64,000 nucleotides of DNA from Sacculina carcini (GCA_916048095.2 OU696580.1:5890608-5954607), one strand, 5' to 3'; shown: positions 1-12,791, counted from the first letter of the stretch. Notes: generated by a model not told the origin, from the sequence alone. A program made the numbers and translations.

Positions 1-170
1 GTGTGTGTGTATATATATGTGCCCGTGTGTTTGTCTGTCTGTCGGTTGTGTATGTGTGTGTGTCGTGGGTTTGTGTGTGTGTGTGTGTCGTGGGTTTGTT
101 TGTGTGTGTGTGTGTGTGTGTATCTTGTGCATTTGTGTGTGTGTGTGTGTGTGTGTGTGTATTTATATGT
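1..170. repeat. TG/GT microsatellite
   Basis: Almost pure TG dinucleotides interrupted by short TA and TCG stretches. It lies upstream of the first recognisable exon of the Brat-like gene and is probably intronic. Open frames through it are composition artefacts. Confidence 0.9.
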
Positions 171-332
171 ATATATTTGTATTAGCAAATGATACATTGG
201 CACATGAACACAGATACAATTCAATTACACCGCAGCTCGACCATTACCGTACTTATGCCGACTAGGGCCAGACTATGCTTGTATATATATATAGCATGTA
301 TATATGCTTGTATGTGTGTGTGTGGGTTGCAG

Positions 333-1909
333 TATGTCAGCGTCATCGGGCTTGTCGGTCGGTCAGTCGTACGGCATCCCCGGCGGAGACGGCGGTGTAT
401 TTGGTGACGTCGAGCCGACAGTGTCAGGCGGACCACTCGATCATCTACTGGACTCGGGCGCTCGTATGGCGCTGCACAATATCAAAGCCCTGGCTCAGTT
501 AGGAGCGGCGGCTGGTGGTGATTCAGCCAGTGTTGTCGCTGCTGCTGGAGATATGGCAGTCGTGGGCTCTCACACTCCACCGCCCTCACTAGCAGCCGCT
601 GTCAACATGATCAATGCAGGTATTGTCCACGTTCACTCATCTGCAACTTTTCATATACTGTCTTTCTTAACTATCTTTTTATATACATTGCCTGTGTATA
701 CGTAACTGTACCTTCTTCCACGGTGTGCTTGTGTGTGCTTGTCTGTCTGTGTGTGTGTGTGTGTTTTTGTTTGACACTTTGAACACATGTATTAGCCAAC
801 GCGTACACATATTCACAATACTACAATACAATAGAGGCGGCGTTGCCACGAATGACGGCCAGGCTTATTCGCTGTCTGAACGCTCTCTTGTATTATATGT
901 GTGTGTGTATGTGTGTGTGTGTGTGTATGCAGGTGATTGTTTGACGCGAGGTCTTCAGCAGTTACAGTGTAGCGCCACTCCGTCCCCCACGCTCACGTCG
1001 TGTTTGCAGTCGCCCGGTGATACATGTTCTCTGCTTCCTCTGCCAGCACAACAACAACAGACACCGGGCGCCGGCAGCGGCTTGTTCTCGCCTTCAAGAC
1101 CCGGCTCCTCAAGCTCGGGCTCCACAGCCAACATGCAGATTCGCTGCAAGTTCGGCCAACTGGGCCAGTCTGCCGGACAGTTCAACTCGCCACACGGCTT
1201 CTGTCTGGGTGTTGACGAGGAGCTGGTCGTGGCCGACACCAACAATCACCGCATCCAGGTGATCCAATCATTCACCAATCATCAATCATTTGTCATTGGG
1301 GGGGTGCGTATTTGTAGTGTGAGTGTGTGAATTTCTTTGTGAATTATTTGACTTGTGTTATTGCATGGCTGCCCTTCTTTATCTTCTTGTTGAGTTCTTG
1401 CGTTTGTTTTGGGTTGTGTTCGGGCTCACATACTAACTAAGAAAAGAAATAGATAAATAACAATAAATAATAACAATCAACAATAAATATGTGATTTGCG
1501 TCTAATTAATAATGATAATAAAGTGATGTTTAATTGTTACTGGCTCGTGTGTGCCGTGGTGCAGGTGTTTGACAAGAACGGCGAGCATCGGTTCATGTTT
1601 GGCGCGCCTGGCAAGGAGGAGGGCCAGTTGTGGTATCCGCGCAAGGTGGCTGTTATCAGGTCGTCGGGCAAATACGTGATTTGTGACCGCGGCAGCGAGC
1701 GGTCGCGCATGCAAGTCTTCAGTCGCAACGGATACTTTATCAAGAAAATATCCATCAGGTATACACACACACACATACTTATGTACATGCACACACGTAG
1801 ACACAAACAAACTGACACACACACACACTCATACACACACACACAAACTGACATACACACACTCATACACACTCACACACAAACACAAACATGTACATGC
1901 ACACACGTA

Positions 1910-1948
<39 letters not shown>

Positions 1949-2311
1949 TACATTAAGACATTTATATCGCACTTTTCACCCGAGGGTCTCAAAAGCGCTC
2001 ACACACACACACACGCTCACGCTCACACACACGCTCACACACACGCACACACACACACTCACACACCCATACACACACACAAAACAGACAAGTACATATA
2101 CGCACAACAACAAACATACACTCACGTTTACATAATCAAAAACACAAAAATACACACGCACACACACATACATATTGAAACATACACACACACACGTACA
2201 CAGATATAGACTTGTGTAAACTACAGCTCTTTCGCCTTTGATATTTCGTTATTTCATTTGTCTGATTTTGAGAACGCATGCTTGGTGAACTGGCTTATAC
2301 TCACACATGTT

Positions 2312-2343
<32 letters not shown>

Positions 2344-4917
2344 CAGGTGTATTGATATAGTGGCCGGGTTGGCGATATCAGCGAGCGGTCATATAGTGGT
2401 GGTGGACAGTGTGACTCCCACGGTGTTTGTGCTGTCCGAGACTGGCGCTCTGGTACACTGGTTCGACTGCAGCGATCATATGAGAGAACCGTCCGATATC
2501 GCCGTAGTAGGTGACGTTTCTACTGACACACACACATACATATCCTGACTCTCACTGACACGCATACATATACTGACTCATATACTGACATACATACTGA
2601 CACATATTCACGTATACTGACACACTGACTGATATATTTACTTGCACATACACTGACACTCACTGACACATTTACTGACACCCACTGACTTATACTGACA
2701 CATATACTGACATATATACTGACACACACTAGCACATGCTGACACACTGACAAATATACTGACATATACTGACTCACTGACTGATATATTTACTGACACA
2801 TATACTGACACCCACTGACTGATACTGACACATATGCTGACACTTTTCTATCTATTTAAACGTTTATATTGCGCAATTTCTACACACAATGTGTATCAGA
2901 TGCGCAGGTTACAGTACAATTACACAATGCGGCATTGAACAAGCATACACGTGTATAAACATTCATAAGCGTACACACACACATGCAAAAACACATACTG
3001 GCATATGAGTGCATGTGTGTATGGGCGAATCTATGTTAGAAAAGGTTAAAGCCTCATTTGACAGCTGCTACACGGGAACAAGCCGAAGCTCGCTGCCACC
3101 GCAGAACCGACCCTCTCCACGCTATGACGCCACAAGGACGGAAGGCGTATTAGAGAGGACCACCTCCCCAGAATGCATGACACAACACATGACTGATATC
3201 TGGTACCATCATTTACTGCTGGGTGAACAGGGGCTGTTGTATTATAGAATTCGCCCAAAATATATTCTGCTCCGCCGGGATTCGAACCGGGGATCTTCCG
3301 CTTGTGAGGCGGATGTGCTACCCAATACACCACGGAGTCCAACAAAAGCAACATGTGCGAATTTGTATGCATGTGCTGGTGTGTGTGTGTGTGTGTGTGT
3401 GTGTGTAGCGAACGAGTACTACATCTGTGACTTCAAGAATCACTGTGTGTGCGTGTTTGACGCTTGTGGCAAGTACCAGCGGCGCCTGGGCGCTGACTCA
3501 ATCACCAACTTCCCCAACGGTATCGACGTGTCTGATGCCGGCGATGTGTTGGTCGGAGATTCGCACGGCAACCGCTTCCATGTGACCGTGTTCAGTCGCA
3601 GTGGCGAGGTGCTGTCAGAGTTCGAGTGTCCACAGGTCAAGGTCAGTCCACAAACAAACAACAAACAAACTGACACAAACATGACAGAAACATAAAAACA
3701 ACACCAAGCACACTTTACCACAGACAAATTTTCACATCACTTCCACCAGCTCCCCCACGCACATCAATCAAGAAACACATACACACAGAGATCGCACGGA
3801 AAGCCATACACTCACTACAACACAATACACTCCTACAAAGACACCCACCGGACATACACAAATCAGAAAACACACTCACACGCGAATACAAGGTGCATCT
3901 GGCCAGGTTGAGATGCGGTCATCACCCTGCCCTTCTTTCATATCAGAAAAGGTTGAATGACTCAATCGATGACACCTGTGTCCAGATTGCAATTCAGCAC
4001 CACACACCATCACACACATATCATGCAACACTGCACAGCACACACACAACTCAGACGCCAACACAAAATCAATTCAGTCAGGGACCTGTGGAACAACCCG
4101 GTCGGTGCCGTGTCTTTCCTCAGGAGCTCGAGGTTGCTCGGCCAGACAACCTGAGGAACAACAACAACCACAAACTGACTATATTACACACTAATTATCA
4201 GATTTGGCTGCAGATTAACTAGATTGCTTGAATTCACACCACACATACGCACACGCGCGCAAAAAACAACAAACATCAAATAGAAAACTTTGTAGTTCAC
4301 AATAATTGAGCATATTCGTGTTGATACAAAAAGCTTTCGCTATGATGCAATCTTTGGTCGGCCAATATAAGTTTGTTGTCTGAGACAACACACTTATATT
4401 AATTTATAAATTAATTTTACTTGATGTCGAAGAGTCCCGTTTAATGTTTTCTTTTTATAATGTAAAGTTAAATAAACGTATTTCATAAACATTTCGTATT
4501 TCATTTAGTATTAAATATTTAGTAAAATATAATATCAAGTGTGTAATAATGTATATTATATAATTCCACATATGGGCATAGCAAATATCGATTCAAGTCC
4601 TGTGAGAACGATTGCTGAAGGTACGAAAAAGGTACGAATTTTTTTCGTACTAGTACGGTACGATTGCAAAAATGAGGTACGGTACGGAAGTACGGTACGA
4701 ATTTTTTTCATTGGTACGAATCACGAAAAACCAATCGTATCGTACCGTAATTCATTATCTGGTTGTCTCGTTCATATGTATGTGTATGTGTGTGTGTGTG
4801 TATGTATGTCAGGTTTCGCGGTGTTGTGGTCTCAAGTTGACCTCGGAGGGTTTCATTATCACCATTGCCAAAAACAACCACCATGTACTGATTCTCAACA
4901 CACTGTACATCTCGTAA
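333..4917 (+). CDS. brat: Brat/TRIM-NHL family protein, C-terminal exons
   Basis: Spliced exons I can join in frame are 333-619, 933-1258, 1565-1758, 2347-2510, 3409-3641 and 4813-4917 (stop TAA). All have GT donors and AG acceptors, and the phases match at every junction. From the ATG at 334 they give about 435 aa. The first ~160 aa are Gly/Ser/Ala/Gln-rich and low complexity. From about residue 162 to the end is a six-bladed NHL beta-propeller: CKFGQLG, then [10 protein letters not shown], then [12 protein letters not shown], with later repeats containing FPNGIDV and GDSHGN. This resembles Drosophila Brat and TRIM2/3/71, whose NHL domain binds mRNA and represses translation with Pumilio and Nanos. 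An acceptor precedes the first exon, so upstream exons (B-boxes, coiled coil) may lie outside the window. Introns hold a tRNA-like sequence and a LINE fragment. The family call is firm; Brat rather than another TRIM-NHL orthologue is likely but unproved. Confidence 0.85.
1761..2200. repeat. CA-rich tract at the 5' end of Brat-like intron 3
   Basis: CACACA runs start directly after the donor at 1759 and cover most of the intron. The same intron ends with a TG run (2310-2342) before the acceptor at 2346, so the two ends are complementary. Confidence 0.9.
2521..2860. repeat. Degenerate TACTGACACA-type tandem repeat
   Basis: Irregular repetition of ACTGACACA, TACTGACAT and ACTGACTGATA units fills the 5' part of Brat-like intron 4. 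Unit length varies from 8 to 14 bp. No coding signal. Confidence 0.85.
3268..3339 (-). tRNA. tRNA-Val(CAC)-like sequence, probable pseudogene or tRNA-derived SINE head
   Basis: The reverse complement reads as a 72-nt tRNA. It has a D-arm, a perfect 5-bp anticodon stem TCCGC/GCGGA around loop CTCACAA (anticodon CAC, Val), and a T-loop TTCGAAT. Five of seven acceptor pairs hold; the two outermost are mismatched, and the T-stem has one C-C mismatch. It sits in intron 4 of the Brat-like gene, antisense to it. The mismatches suggest a pseudogene or the head of a SINE rather than a working tRNA. Confidence 0.7.
3880..4165 (+). mobile_element. Decayed LINE 3' coding fragment
   Basis: The plus-strand frames encode [19 protein letters not shown], then after a frame change [13 protein letters not shown]. 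This is the usual C-terminal tail of non-LTR retrotransposon ORF2 (LRSGH...L..Y..RL, then LW.NP...A.FL). At least one frameshift is present and upstream RT is missing. It lies in Brat-like intron 5. Confidence 0.65.
4617..4760. repeat. Short GGTACGA direct and inverted repeats
   Basis: GGTACGAATTTTTTTC occurs twice about 65 bp apart, among many GTACG/CGTAC copies able to fold as hairpins (for example TCGTACTAGTACG). It lies in the last Brat-like intron. Origin unknown; possibly a small palindromic transposon remnant. Confidence 0.5.
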
Positions 4918-5446
4918 CTCCAACACACTGACACACAAACATACAAACTGGCACAATCCTATGTAATGAGTAATATGACATAACACATGTGTGTGTGTGT
5001 GTGTGTCTGTCACTTGTGTGTTGATTGTGAGTTTTATTACTGAAATAAGTAGTTGTTCGCTGCTTAGCTGCACTCTCTCTCTCTCGTCCAATACTCATCC
5101 CGTCCTCTGTGTGTGTGCGTCAGCGTCAGTGTGTGTGTGTGTGTTTTGTACATTCTAGCGACATTCCAGACGGTGAGAGTGACTGAGACTGCTTGAGACA
5201 TGTTTGACTGGGTTTTGCTTGAATGTGTGAATGTGTTTGCAGTGCGAGTAACAAAATATTGCCCTTATATGTATGTATATGTATATATGTATATATTTAC
5301 CTGACGACCTCAGATCTCTTGTTTGTACGTGTGTAAGAACGCAGCGACGCTGGCTTTTTAGAGCCGGGTGTGTAGTTGCAACATGCCACACTAGATGGCG
5401 TGCGTGTCGCTCGTATCTGACGCTGCGAAGTGCAACCGAATTGTGT

Positions 5447-5481
<35 letters not shown>

Positions 5482-5761
5482 GGTGACCGTTGCAATGCGT
5501 GTAACACTAGTCACTACGCCCTCTCTTTGCAATAATATCAATATCGTATTGAATTCAGCAACAATAAGGATACAAGCTACTTAGTTGATATCTATATACG
5601 TCTCTATGTATACATGCATATACACACATATATGTATGCGTGTATATATTCACTTTTGTGCATTATATTATACGATACAACGGAACATAACTTGTATTAG
5701 TCTTTTTGTTGCTTTTATTTTTCTTGTGTTGTTACATGAAATTGATTTACGCTTGCTTTTT

Positions 5762-5763
<2 letters not shown>

Positions 5764-5832
<69 letters not shown>
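5764..5832. repeat. (TA)n microsatellite
   Basis: About 34 perfect TA units in the convergent intergenic region. Confidence 0.97.
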
Positions 5833-5833
<1 letters not shown>

Positions 5834-6738
5834 CGGAATATTGTTTATTGTTTTTTTTGTGCGTATGTTCGCTTGTTGTGTGGTGTGAATTTTTTCGTAC
5901 ACCACACTTGTTACTGGAGGTGATGAGTGCGTATTGATATTGTTTCTGGCAGTCTGTACGTGTGTGTGTGTCAGTGTGTGTGTGTGTGTGGTGGTTTATC
6001 GCCAGTCAACGATTTGTTCTATGATTTATTTCATCGGGCGTTTTGGCCGCCTCCCTCCTTCTCATCCCCTACCCCCATCCACGTGGGTGGGGTTGTTTTT
6101 TGGCGCGCTGTTATTTATGTGCGGCGGTCGCGCCCGAGACTTGTTGCCATCTCACTGTGTTTACAACTGTATCGTGTCAATATTACTCCGCCGGTCCTTA
6201 TAACACGCACACACACACACATGTGGTCGTACATAATCTATGTATACACAGATATCTGGATATACGCGTTTTCGTGTACGTGCTTTTTGCGTGAAATATG
6301 CTCTTCCATGTCGCTGGTATTATTGTTAGTTTTGTGTGCTGTTGCACCAGTGTGTGTGTGTGTGTGTGTCAGTGAGTGGTGTTATATGGTTGATGATGTG
6401 GCAATGTGGCAAAACTGGACTGAACGTGTCTTTCGTGCGATGCTGCTGGACGTGTGTTGGCGTGCGGTGCAGTTTTAGCACCGTGCGTGCATTGTGTGCA
6501 GTCATGATAAGTCGCTCGCCCCTGTGACTTCGCCTCCTCTCTGATTATATCTTGTCCTTGTGTGTGTGTGTGTGCTCCTTGCTTAGCTAAGTGTAGAAAT
6601 AGTCTCACTGCGACAGAAATCTCGCCGTTTTTGTGAGTCTGTCTGTGTGTGTGTGTGTTTGTATGCTCGTCTATCGTGTTGTACTACACGTATTGTCTGA
6701 ATACCGAGGTAGCTGTAGCGTTTGCTGAGGTGCAGTGC

Positions 6739-6740
6739 TG

Positions 6741-6772
<32 letters not shown>

Positions 6773-6825
6773 GTGTGTGTGTGTGTGTGTGTGTGTGTGC
6801 TGGTGTGTGTGTGTGTGTGTGCTGT
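6739..6825. repeat. TG microsatellite, three blocks separated by CTGG
   Basis: Blocks of TG are interrupted twice by the same GCTGG spacer, suggesting internal duplication of one block. Confidence 0.9.
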
Positions 6826-7506
6826 CTCGCGAGCGTGTGCTTTTTATTTCACGGTTTCAGGCAAGCGAGTACAAAGTTAATTTTTGTGATTTTATTGTTG
6901 AAGGATACTATGCCAAACTGAGCTTGTATTTTAGTCATCTCAAAGAACAGATGTGCTGTGTTTTTGGCAGAATCTCCCTCTCCTCATGAATGCGACGATT
7001 TTTGAGTCACATTCTTTTTGCGTGTGCGTGTTTGTGTGTGTTTTATTGATGTTCGGTGTTTTCGCTCGTTTGTTGGCGTCAATCCACGTTCCGCGCGTTT
7101 GCGTTTATATATCGTGTTTTGTGTGAGTTTTCAATCGTTCATAATCTGGTTCCGCTTCGTTTTCGTTTCAAATATATTTTCAAAAACACGTGGTATTGTT
7201 ATACAGGAACTCCTCCGATTGCATGTCAATGTCAAATCGAATCAGTCACTACTTCCACCTCGAATCGACACAGAAAAACATCAAAAACAAGAAAAAACCT
7301 CATTGCCCAATATATTACCCATTCATAAACCCTTATGTAAATCTCATACAAGATGTGGTGTATATAATAAGCCCAGTGTGTGCGTGAGACGATTTTAGCG
7401 TGTGACCGGCGTGAATTCAAAACCGGACAATATCAAAGCGTTGATACTGGACCGTGCAGCTTCAAACGACCCCCTGCAAATAAAAAAAAACAATTGTGTT
7501 AGCTTT

Positions 7507-7945
7507 TCAAAACCTCAGTTTTCCAATATTGCGCGCGCCATTAGCAGCACACTCGCCTGAGATGACAATGTCGTTGGTAGTGGCTGAGCGACAGCGGAAC
7601 AACACTGTGTCACAATTATCACCAGCATCATCATCATCATCATCACGACCAGTGTGTGATGTCCAACTATCCACCAGCAAACTGTCTCCCACCACGAACG
7701 GCCGACTAAAACGAGCCTAAACAAACCAACAATAACACACACACACACACATACACATGCAATATAAACATAATACACACACACTGACACACACACACAA
7801 TTCACATGCAATATCAACATAATACACACACACGTAACGTAAATGCAATATAAACATACACGCAATACACACACACACACACAAACAAATATACACATAC
7901 AATACACGTACACATTACGTAACATTAAGTGAAAATGTATGTGCA

Positions 7946-7983
<38 letters not shown>

Positions 7984-10900
7984 TGTTTGTGTGTGTGCCA
8001 GTGTGTTTATTACTGCGTATGTAAACGGGAATGTCTGTTTGTGTTTGTGCGTATATGTACTTGTCTGTTTTGTGTGTGTTTGTGTGTGTCTGCGCGTGAT
8101 TGTGTATGTGTATGACTCTTGTGCTTGAGTGTGTGTGTGTGTGTACGTGTGTCAGTAAGTGTGTCAGTATGTGTGTCAGTGTGTGTGTGTGTATGTGACC
8201 TGAACACTGTGGAATGCCAGTGGTTGGTCGGCGGCATAATGTTTCATCAGCGTTGTTACACAGCCACTCAGCGAGCATAGACCGTGTAATATCGGCGGTC
8301 CACCGCCCATCACTGCCTGCGATACTTCAGGATCAATATGCAACGGATTACGATCCCCTGTCAGACGATACAACGCCGCCTAACACTCACACACACAACA
8401 CAAACAACACAACTATATAAAAACATATAAACAAACAATAACAAACACACACACACACACATAAATTCACAAACACACATAAACACTGACACACACAAAC
8501 ACACACTGACACACACTGACACACACAAACACAAACACACACTGACACACACTGACACACATAAACACACACTGACACACACTGACACACACAAACACAC
8601 ACAAACACACACTGACACACAAACACACATTGACACACATAAACACACGCTGACACACACAAACACACATAACTACTGACACACACAAACACACACTGAC
8701 ACACACAAACACACACTGACACACACAAACACAAACTGACACACACAAACACACACTGACACACACAAACACACACTGACACACACAAACGCACATAAAC
8801 ACTGACAAACAAAAACACACACAAACACACGCTGACACACACAAACACACGCTGACACACACAAACACACACTGACACAGTGGTGGCGCACCTGGTCGAC
8901 AGTGGTGGCGAAAGTGGCGCGGTGTTGAGGCTCAGTGTGGGGCAGTTGAGTCGGAGTGAGCGAGTGAGAAGAACTGGACCGGCCGCCGAAACCGCCGGCA
9001 CCGAGAATAAACAACGATACCTGCTGTACTGCGTATAACTCACCACTGCGCATATCTTCCGCACTAACTAAATACACACACACACACACACACACACACA
9101 TAAACACATACATAGACATAGATAAACACAAATAGACACACACACACAAATACAAATATATACACTGACACACACACACACACATACACAGACATACATA
9201 AACACACACGCACATACACATACACTTATACACAAATATATACACTGACACACACACACACACATACACTTAGACACAAATATATACACTGACACACACA
9301 CATACACAGACATACATAAGCACACACGCACATACACATACACTTATACACAAATATATACACTGACACACACACACACACACATATAAATACACTTAGA
9401 CACAAATATATATACACATATAATCAGCGATACCGTACATATTTTAATATTGTGTTGGTAAGCCCAGACCGGCGTAATGCAAATGTTTCGCAAACTCGCA
9501 TCTTGAAGTGATCTTTAAAAACACACCCAGCTGTAGTGTGAAAGTCAGTTGGCTAATGAACCTTTGAGTAGAATGACGGCTCCTTTTGCTCCCTTGTCAA
9601 GAATATCGACCACGGAGAAATTCACCTTCACGTCGCCGCTGACAGGCAGAGGTTTGATAAGGCGCAAATAATGTTCCGCATGAAGAATCTGCACATCACA
9701 ATAATAATAATAATAATAATACAGATGCAATGACGAATACAAAAGCAGATCGATTTTGGGAAAATAATAGAAAAATATGTATATTAGTATGAAATTAACA
9801 ATATTAACATGTATATGGATAGAATTACAAATAAGATATGGGGAAAACCAACTTGATTTGTTCGCTATAGAAAAATTCAACCTCATCTGATTCGATGAAA
9901 TCTTCGATGACCAAATTAGAAATGAACAATTAACTCACAGAAAAAGTGGTGAAGAGAAAATGTTTGAGAGTCCCTGATGAAGAGAAAATGTTTGAGAGTT
10001 CTGATGAAGAGAAAATGTTTGAGAATCCCTGTTACCTGGCCAATGTTGACGGGGAATCCGGGCAGTGAAGCTAGTGATTCGTAGTGCAGCGCGTTCATAA
10101 ACAAACACGAAAACATCGGGTGCACGCAGAAGCGCTCATTATTCTCATAGAGCAGTTGTAGTGCGTGAGGTTGAGAGAGAGATACTCCCACACTGAGCGC
10201 AAATAAGATGGTCTGTTGGCTGTCGTACGTGTATCGGACAGAAGGCAAAGTGGCGCCTATTGCTCGCTCCACATTGACACCTGCGTCATTAATCCCCTCA
10301 TCCTCACTGGTATTTGCCTGTGACTTGCTCGCAACAGAAGCGGTGGCGGCATTTGTCAGTTGATCAGCCAACATCATCAAGTGTTCCGTCGCCGATCCTG
10401 GATAACATGCCTTACCGCCAGCGAAGGAAGAATACTGGGACATTGCAGAGTCAAAGTTTGCCGTCTCGTTCCATCGTTGCAACACGTTCTCCATTGTCAG
10501 TTGCTCGATGGGCGAGTGAACTACACCAGCGCTGCGTTGCCAGCGATACACGGCCACGCTTCCTCCGCCTGTCTCGACCACGGCGCCGTTCACCGGACAC
10601 TGGCGGTGACACAGCACCGCCACCACGGGAGCCACACAGCTAGGTGATAATTGGGCCGCCAGAGAGTCCGGCAGAAGATCGGTCGTGAGACGGGACAGGG
10701 CGGACGGCACGACTACGTTGACGAGAATATTACGACCAGCTCCCTCCACACTCAATGTGCGAGCCAGACCTATCAGTGCACACTTGGCAGCACTGGTAAC
10801 ACACACACACACACACACACACTCATTTCATTTCATTTATTAAAGCATTTGTAAAGCGCAATACACACATCATGTCTCAATTGCGCTGATATAAACATTT

Positions 10901-12791
10901 AACACCACATACATTCATGTACAATCACATGCATATTCAAATATATACTTCGTATTTACAAAGCAGGACAATACAATACAGGCAGAACACAGACACACAC
11001 ACACACACACACGTACACGAGCTCATCGGCAAATACCTTGGACGGACACACACACACAAACACATTACTTTATATTAAGACATTTACATCTCACTTTCCG
11101 TCTGAACGTCTCAAAAGCACTCACACACACATACACATTTCGATTATTATTTCATACTGAAAAGCCTGTATAATGAGTGCAATAAAAGCCGTTTGCTATA
11201 ATTTTCTCTACACACACACACACAGACATACATACAGATAGAACTGGCAACAATTAAAGTGGCAACAATTAATGCGGCACCTGTAGTTGGCCTGGCCAAA
11301 GTTGCCAAACAGAGCCGACGCAGATGAGGTGAACACCAGGCGTCCATATTGCTGTTGGCGCATGTGAGGCCAGGCGGCTCGTGTTGTTACAAATACAGCG
11401 CGCAAATGCACTCGCACCACGGCGTCTGGTAGTCAATCATGACACACATAAACACATAAGCACACACACACACACAAGCACACAAACACACACACATATA
11501 TAAGCACACACACACACACATATAAGTACACACAATCACACATAAGCACACACATAAGTACACACACACACACAACATAACACAAGCACACACACATAAG
11601 CACACACACACACAAGCACACACACACACACACACACACATAAACACACACACACACACACACACACACGCGCGCGTGCAGAACGAGATATCCCTCACTC
11701 ATATCCCACATTGATAGCGTTGAGCAGACCAGATGTGTCCTTCATTCGTTTTCATATTCTACCAGAGCGTTTGTACGTGTATGTGTAAATATATGCAACA
11801 AAAATCTTTTCAAGCATTGATTATACGGCGTACGATTGTGCATTGTGCAATATGTGTGGTGTTTGGCTATATGTATATGAAGGTATAGACTGGTTACTTG
11901 AGTGTCAACCAAAGACACTGTTGTGAGATTACAGATTGGAAATACAAAGATAAAACATCAGGAAGTGCCGTTGAAAAGGCCGTCTTCCCGCCTATCATGT
12001 GATGTGATATGAGAGCGAATATTCAGCACATTCGGTGTTGTTTTGCGGCTGATACTGAACAACACACTGACCCCATTCGTCGGCGGTCATCTTGGCGAAA
12101 CTTTTGTCGCGCAGAATTCCCGCGTTGTTGATGACAACATCGATTCGGCCCAGCCGTTCGACAGTATCGGCAATGATTCTGTCTCCCTGCTCGACCGAGT
12201 GATAACTTGCAACTGCCTTGCCGCCTGATCATCACATACAAACACAGGCCGTAAAAACCTCTATTTCAGCGACAAGTCGTTCTATTTTTAAACATTCACT
12301 CCTAGTGTCTTCTAACCAATCTGCCTCTCTATTTTACAAGGTGCCTCCCTATTTTATTACTGACTGACTTATTTATTAAGTCAAGGTGCCTCTCTATTTT
12401 ACAATTGTTCCCCCAATGTTCTGTTCTCTGCTATGTGCCGTTCAAATAGAGATTGCAGGCGTGTGTGTGTGTGTGTGTTGAGTCTTGCTAGCACCTTGCT
12501 GAGTGATCTCCTGAACGACGGAGTCGGCAGCGTTGTGAGTGCAGCCGGTGCCGTCTCGCGCCGAGCCGAGGTCATTGACCACAACCGTAGCACCGCGCGA
12601 CGCCAACAATAACGCATACTCGCGCCCCAAACCTGCACCACACACACACACACACATATATGAACCGTATATCCCCCTCCCCATTTCAGAATTAGAATTA
12701 GAATCGAAAATTATACTTGATTCAACTATAATGACTCACCTCCGCCGGCGCCAGTGACCACGGCAACCTGATTATCAAAACGCAAATCCAT
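7507..12791 (-). CDS. HSD17B4: Peroxisomal multifunctional enzyme type 2 (17-beta-HSD4 / Mfe2-like)
   Basis: Nine exons join in frame: 12791-12740, 12632-12495, 12224-12072, 11425-11281, 10792-10036, 9688-9562, 9067-8892, 8379-8200 and 7716-7507. They total 1938 nt, 645 aa plus TGA. Family role: (3R)-hydroxyacyl-CoA dehydrogenase plus enoyl-CoA hydratase 2 of peroxisomal beta-oxidation. Residues 1-255 are a short-chain dehydrogenase with TGAGGGLG (13-20), NNAG (96-99), Ser149 and Tyr162-x3-Lys166; Tyr and Lys are on different exons. The C-terminal hot-dog domain carries the hydratase-2 motif [12 protein letters not shown] near 520-533. No SCP2 domain follows, as in insect Mfe2. The protein ends LRF, not a canonical PTS1 tripeptide. 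The last exon holds an Asp run (six D) inside the hydratase fold. The intron 6 donor is weak (GTTCAT). The start ATG is followed directly by the Rossmann strand, as in the family. Confidence 0.93.
7736..8215. repeat. CA/TG microsatellites filling HSD17B4-like intron 8
   Basis: In transcript sense the intron starts GTCACATACACACACAC and carries TG-rich sequence before its acceptor at 7717. Plus-strand CA blocks (7736-7910) and TG blocks (7935-8195) are complementary to each other. Confidence 0.9.
8385..8880. repeat. CACACAAA/CACTGACA repeat block, HSD17B4-like intron 7
   Basis: About 500 bp of CACACAAACACACACTGACA-type units, almost the entire intron. The large opposite-strand frames rich in CVSVC are artefacts of this repeat. 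Confidence 0.9.
9072..9420. repeat. CA-rich repeat, HSD17B4-like intron 6
   Basis: CACATACACA blocks contain a higher-order unit with CAAATATATACACTGACAC seen at least four times. In transcript sense this is a TG tract running up to the acceptor at 9068. Confidence 0.85.
9953..10027. repeat. Three-copy ~28-bp tandem repeat
   Basis: GAAGAGAAAATGTTTGAGA occurs three times, followed by GTCCCTGAT, GTTCTGAT or ATCCCTG. It lies in HSD17B4-like intron 5, within 10 bp of that intron's donor at 10035. Confidence 0.85.
11445..11672. repeat. CA/CATAAGCACACA microsatellite, HSD17B4-like intron 3
   Basis: CA runs with recurring ATAAGCACACA. In transcript sense this is a TG tract just upstream of the acceptor at 11426. 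Confidence 0.9.

Larger units (their letters stand above)
4918..7506. other. Intergenic region or 3' UTRs between convergent genes
   Basis: This 2.6-kb stretch lies between the stop of the plus-strand Brat-like gene and the stop of the minus-strand HSD17B4-like gene. It is T/G-rich with TG and TA repeats. I see no exon with homology. An AATAAA followed by an A-run near 7478 is a possible distal plus-strand polyadenylation site. Minus-strand AATAAA hexamers occur near 7043, 6893 and 6845 and could serve the convergent gene. Confidence 0.5.

Noticed and set aside
5927-6608. Possible genes in the Brat/HSD17B4 intergenic region
   Set aside because: The frames are T/G repeat-rich, have no homology to known families and no consistent splice pattern.
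8361-9417. Long minus-strand frames (up to 225 codons) rich in Cys, Val and Ser
   Set aside because: They are translations of CACACA/CACTGACA repeats in introns of the HSD17B4-like gene; only the short stretch at 8892-9067 is a real exon.
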